Assembly (NCBI GenBank): GCA_029001845.1
Contig: JAREWP010000075.1
Span: 62,001-126,000, forward strand
Length of the DNA stretch: 64,000 bases
Origin: Candidatus Magnetocorallium paracelense
Lineage (GTDB): Bacteria; Nitrospirota; Thermodesulfovibrionia; Thermodesulfovibrionales; Magnetobacteriaceae
Reading direction: 5' to 3'
In this document: positions 33,093 through 40,687 of the stretch, one piece after another
How the letters are laid out: each line of letters opens with the position of its first letter
Numbering within the stretch: the first letter of the stretch is position 1
Notes under the pieces: model-generated
Database searches by the model: none
What the model saw: the letters and a program-made list of their open reading frames with translations, nothing else
Told to the model about the DNA's origin: nothing
Position numbers and translations under genes: made by a program

Positions 33093-33140
33093 CAATGTCA
33101 TTAACTTAAGGAGCAAAGCACCTTAAGTTAATGACATTGA
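33093..33140 (+). mobile_element. Element A copy 7, 48-bp minimal form
   Basis: Two perfect 19-bp inverted repeats (CAATGTCATTAACTTAAGG and its complement) around nine bases, with one extra A at the end. It is flanked by a perfect 9-bp duplication, GTATAGCTT (33084-33092 and 33141-33149). The whole interior of the 135-bp element is missing. It lies upstream of the arsR-like gene. Confidence 0.92.
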
Positions 33141-33306
33141 GTATAGCTTATTTGTTATTTATTTGTAACTACATTTCGACAGGTCGAAGACTTTCAGTAA
33201 AGCAAGTACTATGGTCATCTGACAGGCAGAACGATTCACAAGAAAAAAACGCCGGAGCTCCTATATAAAGCAAATTTTATATTAACATTATGTTAATATT
33301 GAGTTA

Positions 33307-34893
33307 ATGTCCTGTGGCGGACTAATTTTTCTTGCTTTAGATGTAACAATCAAACCAAAATATAGTTTTGCCAATAAACTGTCTCCATCAATAATTACAG
33401 AAATGGAACCCTTAGATACAGACATATTAAAAGAACTTACAGTCTTATATGTGGAGGATGATCCGCAGATAAGAAATGAAATGGGAGCTTTTTTAAAGAG
33501 AAGAGTCAGAAAAGTTCTGATGGCTTCAAACGGGAAGAAGGGGCTTCAGCAACTTGAAGCACACAAACCTGATATGGTTATTACAGACATCAGAATGCCT
33601 GAGATGGACGGGTTGAAAATGTCTGAAATCATAAAAAAGAAGAATCGCGATTTACCGATCATCCTGACAACAGCATTTGACGATACTGAACTTTTGATGA
33701 AAGCCATCGATATTGGCATTGATAAATACATAAAAAAACCAATCCATATGAATACTCTGATTCAGGAAATGTACAACTGTTGCAAGTTGTATTATATGGA
33801 GAGAACGATAAAAGAGAACGAGCTCTTTCTTCAGGAAATTATTGACGGCATCGAACATCCTATCATGGTTATTGGCACGGACTACTATGTAAAACTGCTA
33901 AACAGAGTCGCTCGTGAATCTTTACCTCCCGGAATAACGGATCTGAATAAAATCACATGTCACCAAATTTCCCACAACAGGGATATGCCCTGTGACAGCA
34001 AGGAACACCTGTGCCCGCTTGAAGAGATACAACAAACCCATCGCTCCACAACGGTAATTCACAACCACTATTTACCAAACGGGGAATCACGTATTTGTGA
34101 AATTGTGGCCTCTCCTTTATGGAAGAGCGATGGTACATTTAATACCTTTATAGAGTCAGTACACGATATCACTGAAAGGAAACGTGCAGAGGAGTCGCTC
34201 CATAAACAGAGAGAACAGTTTATCTCCGTATTGATTCACGATCTGAAAGGCCCGCTAATTCCTGTTCTGGGATACGCCGGAAGGCTGTTGTCTGGGAAAA
34301 TAAAAAATGAGGAACAAAGGGATGACGCTTTGAGGATAATTGAGAAGTCAACAAAAGAGGTGTTAAAGATAATCGAGATGACTTCTCATGATCTCAGGAA
34401 TAAGTCTTCATTGGATACAGTCAATCTCACAGACACAGAGCTGAATCAGATTTTATTTAAGGTTGTTATTAATTTTGCTCCATTAATGGAGAGTAAAAAA
34501 ATTAACCTTCATATTAACAATAAAACCGTAGAAGAGTATAATAAAATAGAAAAAATTACGCTTAAAGCAGACGGCAAACAATTGCAATCCATGATAGAAA
34601 ATCTTTTTGGCAATGCCGTAAAATATGCAAAAAGCATTATAACGATAGATTTTAAAAAAGTTAATTCACATATTGAATTCCTTATTACTGACGACGGGCC
34701 GGGAATTCCGGATAAATATCATAAGAAGATATTCGATGAATATTTCCAGGCGCCGGGCAGCAAGAAAGGAACAGGTATTGGTTTATACAGTGCAAAAAAA
34801 GTAGTTGAAAACCACAAAGGGGAAATTTCCATCCAATCAACCCCGGGCGAAGGAACCTCTTTTGCAATAACTCTTCCCAGAGGCAATGAATAA
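33307..34893 (+). CDS. Response regulator-PAS-histidine kinase hybrid
   Basis: The 528-residue cytoplasmic protein starts with a receiver domain (LYVEDD, MVITDIRMPEMDG with the phosphoacceptor Asp, IKKPIHMNTL) at about residues 44-160. A PAS-type segment follows (about 175-295), then a HisKA dimerisation domain with the phosphorylatable His in LIHDLKGPLIPVLGYAG, and an HATPase domain with FGNAVKYAK, DDGPGIP and GTGIGLYSAKKV. Having the receiver in front of the kinase allows relay from another kinase. Residues 1-31 are not similar to any domain; the ATG at 33400 (MEPLDTD) is a likely true start. No ribosome binding site distinguishes them. Confidence 0.92.
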   Translation: MSCGGLIFLALDVTIKPKYSFANKLSPSIITEMEPLDTDILKELTVLYVEDDPQIRNEMGAFLKRRVRKVLMASNGKKGLQQLEAHKPDMVITDIRMPEMDGLKMSEIIKKKNRDLPIILTTAFDDTELLMKAIDIGIDKYIKKPIHMNTLIQEMYNCCKLYYMERTIKENELFLQEIIDGIEHPIMVIGTDYYVKLLNRVARESLPPGITDLNKITCHQISHNRDMPCDSKEHLCPLEEIQQTHRSTTVIHNHYLPNGESRICEIVASPLWKSDGTFNTFIESVHDITERKRAEESLHKQREQFISVLIHDLKGPLIPVLGYAGRLLSGKIKNEEQRDDALRIIEKSTKEVLKIIEMTSHDLRNKSSLDTVNLTDTELNQILFKVVINFAPLMESKKINLHINNKTVEEYNKIEKITLKADGKQLQSMIENLFGNAVKYAKSIITIDFKKVNSHIEFLITDDGPGIPDKYHKKIFDEYFQAPGSKKGTGIGLYSAKKVVENHKGEISIQSTPGEGTSFAITLPRGNE

Positions 34894-34904
34894 TTTCTGA
34901 ACAT

Positions 34905-35303
34905 TCACTTGATTTTTATTTTTTTTGAAAGCTTGTCCAGATGCCCCGTTTCCGCTGACACACTGATTCGATCCATATCGGTTATGTTTTCTATAAGATC
35001 TGCAATTTTTTCTATTGTATTTCCAAGTATGGATATACTGTTTGCATCGGGCAGAAGCCCTTGATCACGAAAGAGCTGAAGAATATCCTCGAGTTTATTG
35101 GCAAGATATTCGATTTTTTTGAAACCAAGGAGGTTGGCTCCTGATTTCATGGAATGAACATCCCTGAAAATCATATGAACTGTATTGGTTGTGTGCTCTC
35201 CGCTTTGGTTAAGTTTTAACAGACCTTCCCTGATATGGAAGAGCCTGTTTTGGGTCTCCTCAATGTATGTCTCAATAACTTCTTCGTCATCTCTAAAATT
35301 CAT
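34905..35303 (-). CDS. Hpt-domain phosphotransfer protein
   Basis: A 132-residue helical protein with the Hpt signature FRDVHSMKSGANLLGF, the histidine being the phospho site, and EYLANKLEDILQL after it. It has no kinase domain. It lies 2 bp downstream of a CheV-like protein on the same strand, so the two probably operate together in phosphorelay or chemotaxis. The adjacent hybrid kinase, in the opposite direction, is a plausible partner. Confidence 0.88.
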   Translation of the reverse strand: MNFRDDEEVIETYIEETQNRLFHIREGLLKLNQSGEHTTNTVHMIFRDVHSMKSGANLLGFKKIEYLANKLEDILQLFRDQGLLPDANSISILGNTIEKIADLIENITDMDRISVSAETGHLDKLSKKIKIK

Positions 35304-35305
35304 AA

Positions 35306-36268
35306 TTAATACTCATGTTTTTCAATCAGTCTAATAGCCATCTCCGCCATTTTATCCATTTCGGGCTTTGAAACCTGATAATCGGCTTTAACGGACTCTC
35401 CTTTATGACGAAGTTCTTCTGTTATTATAGAGGAGTACAGAATTACAGGCAGCTTATTCAGCTCACTGTCGTTTTTAATTTTTTTTGTAAGAGTGAAGCC
35501 GTCAAGTTGCGGCATCTCGATATCGGCGATAACAATGTCTATGAAGTCATTAATAGATTTATTCTCACTTTGCGCCTTGAAAGCAATTTCTTTTAACTGA
35601 ATCAGCGCTTCTTCGCCATTGTTAACAAGATGAGTGCGAAAGTTCGATGCCTGTAGATTTTTTTTCAGCATTAAACGTATCGTTGGAGAATCGTCGGCTA
35701 CCAAAGCCATATAGTTCTTTTTCGCCTTTACAGTGGTTTTCCATGTTTCTTCCGCAGATTCGGGATTCAATACAGATATGATATGCTCCAGATCGAGGAG
35801 CTGTATAAAATGATCTCCCTTGTGAACCATACCTATGATCGAACTTGTACCCAGTCTGGTAATAAACTCCCCGGGGGGTATGACTTCTTTCCACTGAACT
35901 CTCTGTATCTCCGTTACTCCGGAAACCAAAAACCCCTGAACAGAGCGGCTGAACTCAGTGATGATTATAATTTCATGCTCTTTCCTCGCTCTTTCTATTC
36001 CAAGCCAGATACTGAGATCGATAACAGGTACGATCAGATTGCGTAAAGGAATGGTTCCGAGAAAGCAAGGGTTTTGCGCATAATCGTCCTGTTTTAAATC
36101 GGGGCTCTCAATCACCTCCACAACTTTCGCGACATTCATCCCGAAATAAGAGGACTCTGAGCTATTGTTAACCGAGGAATTCTCATTCAGAAAAAACTCC
36201 AGTATCTCAAACTCATTGGTTCCTGTCTCCAACAGTATTTCCGATTTGATCTGATCAATTATATTCAT
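35306..36268 (-). CDS. CheV-like chemotaxis coupling protein (CheW-receiver)
   Basis: 320 residues: a CheW-type coupling domain in the first about 165 residues (FLGTIPLRNLIVPVIDLSIWLG, IVPV) and a receiver domain at about 190-320 with VADDSPTIRLMLKK, DIVIADIEMPQLDGFTL (phosphoacceptor Asp) and VILYSS...KPEM. CheV links receptors to CheA and adapts by phosphorylation. Upstream is a 280-bp intergenic region with repeat E. It is followed closely by the Hpt protein gene. Confidence 0.92.
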   Translation of the reverse strand: MNIIDQIKSEILLETGTNEFEILEFFLNENSSVNNSSESSYFGMNVAKVVEVIESPDLKQDDYAQNPCFLGTIPLRNLIVPVIDLSIWLGIERARKEHEIIIITEFSRSVQGFLVSGVTEIQRVQWKEVIPPGEFITRLGTSSIIGMVHKGDHFIQLLDLEHIISVLNPESAEETWKTTVKAKKNYMALVADDSPTIRLMLKKNLQASNFRTHLVNNGEEALIQLKEIAFKAQSENKSINDFIDIVIADIEMPQLDGFTLTKKIKNDSELNKLPVILYSSIITEELRHKGESVKADYQVSKPEMDKMAEMAIRLIEKHEY

Positions 36269-36462
36269 TGACGCCCTCCTTCTTATTCAGTTTATTTATG
36301 CTTTGCGTTTCGTGAAATTCACCCCTGTAATAATGATATCTATTACATCTATAATAGCAAATTCAATAGAAGAATAACACCAAAGCAGAAAGAGTAATTT
36401 TAAAATCCAACTCCACACATCGCAGATGTTCTTTTGTTATAATGTAATGATTCAGTTGTTTG

Positions 36463-36533
36463 GCTTGCGCGAACCGTTGGTCAGCCGAACCCGCCTGCGG
36501 CTACATTTAAAGACATCCGCCGAAGGCGTTGAC
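36463..36533 (-). repeat. Repeat family E, copy 2
   Basis: The reverse complement of this stretch shares AAATGTAGCCGCAGGC and CTGACCAACGGTTCGCGCA with 22768-22850. It ends about 20 bp before the radical SAM gene at 36551. Confidence 0.65.
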
Positions 36534-36550
36534 TAAAAGTATACTCGTAT

Positions 36551-37693
36551 ATGAAAGTGAAATTTGCTACTCCGGTCAGTGTCGCCGGATACAGGCTTGC
36601 CAGGTACGGGCTTATTAAACCGCCCATGCCTTTGACTCTAACCTTTTCCGTGACAAACATGTGCCAGTCAAAGTGCGGGACATGTAATATATGGAAATTG
36701 TATATCGATAAACCTGAGTTAAAGGAGGAGGAGCTGACATTAAAGGAAATTGAGAAAATATTTTCCTCTCTGGGAAGGATATATTTCTTTAATATTTCAG
36801 GGGGTGAGCCTTTTTTAAGAAAGGACCTTCCCGATATTGTACGACTGGCCTGTAAATATCTAAAGCCCGATATCATTCATACTCCCACAAACGGAATTGC
36901 TACCGGTTTAATAATTCATCAAACCGAACGAATCCTCGATACAATGAAGGAGAGCGGTTACGGGGATGTTCCCTTTACGATAAAACCATCCTTTGACGGT
37001 GTAGGAGAGATGCAGGATAAGGTGAGAGGAGTAAAGGGGAATTTCAAAAAGACCTTGGCTACCATTGAAGGATTGAGGGAATTACAAAAAAATAATAAAA
37101 ACTTCTATCTCGGTGTGGGATCGGTAATTTCCAATTTAAATCTTGCCCATATAGAGGAGGTTTCCGAATATGCCCACAGTCTGAATGTTGATACATATAT
37201 AAATGAAATAGCAGAGCAGAGATCCGAACTCTTTAATGAGGAAGACCCTGTCACACCGGATGCAGAAAGCTATGAAGAGATTATGAAATACTTTAAAAAG
37301 CGCGTCAGAGACGAAATGAAAAACAAAAGAGTGCTGGCAAGATTTACTCAGTCATTCAGGCTGGTCTATTATGATCTGGTTGTCAGGATCTTACGGGAAA
37401 ACAGACAGGTCATTCCCTGTTATGCGGGCCTGTCGAATGTGCATATAAACCCCTATGGTCAGGTGTGGCCATGTTGTATCCTGGGATATAAAAAGCCTTT
37501 AGGTGAGTTAAGGGAATCGGATTATGATTTCAATAACATATGGCATTCTGCAAAGGCCGCTCATGTCAGGAAATTTATAGGCGCAAAAAAATGCGCCTGC
37601 CCTCTGGCCAATCAGGCTTACTCCAATATACTCTGTGATCCGGCTTCCATGATAAAGGTTATAGGGAATATGTTGTCAGTGTCTTTCGCATAG
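36551..37693 (+). CDS. Radical SAM protein with C-terminal SPASM-like cysteines
   Basis: A 380-residue protein with the radical SAM cluster motif CQSKCGTCNIW (CX3CX3C-like with CX2C; about residues 39-47), the FNISGGEPFLRKDLPD glycine-rich motif, and a C-terminal region with YGQVWPCCILGYKK and KKCACP that resembles auxiliary-cluster (SPASM or twitch) sequences. Such enzymes modify peptides or small molecules. The N terminus (MKVKFATPVSVAGYRLARYGL) resembles those in lipid or glycan clusters. The neighbouring genes do not indicate the substrate. The 3' neighbourhood has no gene up to yoeB. Confidence 0.83.
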   Translation: MKVKFATPVSVAGYRLARYGLIKPPMPLTLTFSVTNMCQSKCGTCNIWKLYIDKPELKEEELTLKEIEKIFSSLGRIYFFNISGGEPFLRKDLPDIVRLACKYLKPDIIHTPTNGIATGLIIHQTERILDTMKESGYGDVPFTIKPSFDGVGEMQDKVRGVKGNFKKTLATIEGLRELQKNNKNFYLGVGSVISNLNLAHIEEVSEYAHSLNVDTYINEIAEQRSELFNEEDPVTPDAESYEEIMKYFKKRVRDEMKNKRVLARFTQSFRLVYYDLVVRILRENRQVIPCYAGLSNVHINPYGQVWPCCILGYKKPLGELRESDYDFNNIWHSAKAAHVRKFIGAKKCACPLANQAYSNILCDPASMIKVIGNMLSVSFA

Positions 37694-37985
37694 AGTAATG
37701 CATTTGTAATACAAAACCTGAAAGCTGAACACCTTCCATAACACGTTTTCTTCTTCTCGAACTCTGGATTCCCGCTTAAGGGACTGCGGGAATGACGGTA
37801 TCTTATTTTTGAAACCAAAGGTTATTATGACAGTTGGATACGGAGCGTGAACAGCCAATCAACTAAATATAAGCTCAGGCAACATTAAAAAGCCCGTCCG
37901 AAGGACGTTAAACTGATAAAAAAGTCGATTGAGGGTGCGCTTATTTCAGTACCTGAAACAGATGATATTTTCCCGGTTAAGATAT

Positions 37986-38240
37986 TTAATAATGATAGCG
38001 ACATTGAGCAATCAACAGGTCGTCATTTTTTCCCCTATATATTAAACGATGTTCTCTCGTAATATGTCTGGACCAATAACCATTCATGTTATGCTTTAAT
38101 GGTTCCGGCTCTCCGATTCCCCGGGAAGGATGACGCAAGACCTCTTTAATCAAGAAATTTATATGTTTAAGAATTTTTTTGTCTTTGTCTTGCCAATAAA
38201 GATAATCATCCCAAGCCTCTTCCGACCATATAAGCCTCAT
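37986..38240 (-). CDS. yoeB: Toxin YoeB (ribosome-dependent mRNA interferase)
   Basis: The 84-residue product opens MRLIWSEEAWDDYLYWQ and ends RGKNDDLLIAQCRYHY, both typical for YoeB, with GIGEPEPLKHNMNGYWSRHITREHRLIY in the middle. YoeB cleaves mRNA at the ribosome when YefM is degraded. The start overlaps the antitoxin gene end by 4 bp (ATGA-type coupling), as usual. Intact. Confidence 0.95.
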   Translation of the reverse strand: MRLIWSEEAWDDYLYWQDKDKKILKHINFLIKEVLRHPSRGIGEPEPLKHNMNGYWSRHITREHRLIYRGKNDDLLIAQCRYHY

Positions 38241-38491
38241 TCCTCAATTAGCTCATGTGTGGCGCCCTGACCCGACTCCAGACTTTCAATTGCTTTGCTT
38301 AAACGCTCGGCGTTTTTAGGGCTCCTCATTAAATACAATGTCTCTTCATATGATTTATAATCATCTAAAGACATAAGTACGGCAGGCCGTTCATTCCGGC
38401 GAGTAATTAAAATCGGACAGTGATCGTCGTTTACTTTATCAATAAAAGCCGACAGTTTTTTACGGAAGGCGGAATAATTAATTGTGTTCAT
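38237..38491 (-). CDS. yefM: Antitoxin YefM (Phd/YefM family)
   Basis: YefM neutralises YoeB and represses the operon. The product (about 84 residues) starts MNTINYSAFRKKLSAFIDKVNDDHCPILITRRNERPAVLMSLDDYKSYEETLYLMRSP, the DNA-binding part, and ends with a variable toxin-binding tail (LESGQGATHELIEE). I chose ATG 38491 because GAGGTGACT precedes it and the family starts there; an upstream codon at 38539 would add 16 unrelated residues. Confidence 0.94.
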   Translation of the reverse strand: MNTINYSAFRKKLSAFIDKVNDDHCPILITRRNERPAVLMSLDDYKSYEETLYLMRSPKNAERLSKAIESLESGQGATHELIEE

Positions 38492-38743
38492 AGTCACCTC
38501 AGCTTTTTGTATTGCGTACGTATTCTTGTACTCTACCATAAAACAGGTTAATTGTCAAAGGATATAGAGATGCTCTTGACATTTGTTTTTTTTTAAGCGC
38601 TCCTTATAATTTGCCGGCATATCTTGTAATTCCTCTCTAGGATGTGCTATTTTTATAGTTCCCTATCTATTGGGCAAGAGCGATTTCCTGTTGATATTCA
38701 TTGAGAACTTGCCTGAAAATTAACATAAATCGGAGTTTTACAT

Positions 38744-40621
38744 ATGAAGATGAAAAATATAAAATCACCGGAAGATCTTAAACTACTTGACAACGATGAG
38801 CTGGTGAGTTTATCGAATGAACTTAGACAATTAATCATAGAGAGAGTATCTTTAAACGGTGGGCATCTCGCTTCGAACCTGGGTGTTATCGAGATGACCA
38901 TTGCCATGCATTATGTCTATAATACACCTGAGGACAGGATCATTTGGGATGTCGGTCATCAAACATATCCTCATAAGATACTTACAGGCAGATATGAACA
39001 ATTCCATACATTAAGGCAGTTTGGAGGTATTTCCGGTTTTCCCAAGCCCGTGGAAAGCCAGTTCGACCCCTACGGGACAGGTCACAGTTCCACATCTATC
39101 TCCGCTGCTCTCGGCATACTTGAAGGACGTGACAGGATAGGTAAGGATTTTAAAGTGATTGCCGTAATCGGAGACGGCGCCATGACCGGAGGCATGGCCT
39201 TTGAGGGCCTGAATCACGCAGGACATCTGAAAAAAGACCTCACTGTTGTACTAAATGACAACGAAATGTCGATCTCAAGAAATGTCGGCGCGCTTTCTTC
39301 TTATCTCACCAGAATCATGTCAGGCAATTTATACAGAAAACTGAAAAAAGAGACTAAAAACTTTATGGAGTATATTCCTAAAGTTGGCGAGCACTTTTCC
39401 AAGCTGGCTCAGAAAACGGAAGATACTCTAAAATATTTTTTTCTCCCCGGCATACTCTTTGAAGAGTTAGGTTTTAACTACATAGGACCTGTTGACGGTC
39501 ATGACATCGAGAAACTTATCAACACCTTTGAGCTGATAAAAGACAACACCTCTCCCACCCTTATTCATATCACGACCAAAAAGGGTAAGGGCTATGAATT
39601 TTCCGAAAAGAACCCCTGCTTTTTTCACGGCGTCGGTCCCTTTGAGCCCGATACCGGCGAAGCTATAAAGAACCAGGAAAACCCCTCTTTCAGTTCCCTA
39701 TTCGGACAATCGATTACAGAGATTGCCGAAAAAGATCCCAGAGTCATAGCAATCACCGCTGCAATGACCGAAGGCACCGGATTGACAGGGTTTTCCGAGA
39801 GCTTTCCCGAGAGGTTCTATGATGTGGGAATAGCAGAGCCACATGCCGTAACCTTTGCAGCAGGGTTGGCCGTACAGGGCCTGCGTCCTATCGTTGCCGT
39901 CTATTCCACATTTCTTCAGCGAGCATACGATCAACTGGTGCATGATGTGTGCCTCCAAAACCTCCCTGTCACATTCGCCATAGACAGAGCCGGAATCGTC
40001 GGAGAAGACGGGCCTACTCACCAGGGCCTGTTCGATATCTCCTATCTGCGGCATATACCCAATCTGACTATTGGCGCGCCTAAAAACGGTTATGAACTTA
40101 AAGAGATGTTGAAACTTTCGATCAGACAGGATTCCCCGACAGCTATCAGATTTCCAAGGGGATATATAACTGATGAAATGGAGCTGCTCTCTTTCGGATC
40201 TCTCGAATACGGAAAAGCAGAGGTGATGAAGGAAGGAACCGATCTTGCGATACTTGCCGTGGGACAAACAGCCTTTCCCGCCTATAGAGCGGCCATGAAA
40301 CTGGAGAAAGAGAACCACTCGGTTTGTGTTGTGAATATGAGATACATTAAACCGATTGACACAGAGCTTCTCTCCGCCCTGGCGCAAAGAGGCGTTCCTC
40401 TGTTGACTGTGGAAGAAAATATGCTTGCAGGCGGATTCGGAAGCCTGATTCTCGAATATCTGAACCATATAGGCGCCAACAATGCAATGGTCAAATGCCT
40501 GGGCATACCGGATGCTTTTGTGGAGCACGGAAGACAGGATGTTTTGAGAAACATATACGGACTGGATGAAGAAGGGATGTATAAGGCCGCTCTTTCATTG
40601 ATTGAATCGGTGAGGAGATAA
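38744..40621 (+). CDS. dxs: 1-deoxy-D-xylulose-5-phosphate synthase
   Basis: Dxs condenses pyruvate and glyceraldehyde 3-phosphate using thiamine diphosphate, the first step of the methylerythritol phosphate route to isoprenoids. The 625-residue length is standard. Signatures are HLASNLGVIEMTIAMHYV, WDVGHQTYPHK, the cofactor-binding GDGAMTGGMAFEGLNHAG with NDNEMSISRNVG, the catalytic-glutamate segment VGIAEPHAVTFAAGLA, and DRAGIVGEDGPTHQG. The start is ATG 38744 after CGGAG. It stands alone, with no other isoprenoid gene near. Confidence 0.97.
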   Translation: MKMKNIKSPEDLKLLDNDELVSLSNELRQLIIERVSLNGGHLASNLGVIEMTIAMHYVYNTPEDRIIWDVGHQTYPHKILTGRYEQFHTLRQFGGISGFPKPVESQFDPYGTGHSSTSISAALGILEGRDRIGKDFKVIAVIGDGAMTGGMAFEGLNHAGHLKKDLTVVLNDNEMSISRNVGALSSYLTRIMSGNLYRKLKKETKNFMEYIPKVGEHFSKLAQKTEDTLKYFFLPGILFEELGFNYIGPVDGHDIEKLINTFELIKDNTSPTLIHITTKKGKGYEFSEKNPCFFHGVGPFEPDTGEAIKNQENPSFSSLFGQSITEIAEKDPRVIAITAAMTEGTGLTGFSESFPERFYDVGIAEPHAVTFAAGLAVQGLRPIVAVYSTFLQRAYDQLVHDVCLQNLPVTFAIDRAGIVGEDGPTHQGLFDISYLRHIPNLTIGAPKNGYELKEMLKLSIRQDSPTAIRFPRGYITDEMELLSFGSLEYGKAEVMKEGTDLAILAVGQTAFPAYRAAMKLEKENHSVCVVNMRYIKPIDTELLSALAQRGVPLLTVEENMLAGGFGSLILEYLNHIGANNAMVKCLGIPDAFVEHGRQDVLRNIYGLDEEGMYKAALSLIESVRR

Positions 40622-40687
40622 TTCTCAGAAGGTAAAAGTCGGAATCCGGCGCTTTTAAATCACTATTTCATGTATGGTGCGTTAATT

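Noticed and set aside
37880-37985. Possible remnant of another gene before yoeB
   Set aside because: A short open stretch reads through this region but has no start and overlaps yoeB in antisense; I cannot support it.
39698-40528. 276-codon frame opposite dxs
   Set aside because: Shadow of dxs, whose motifs are complete on the plus strand.
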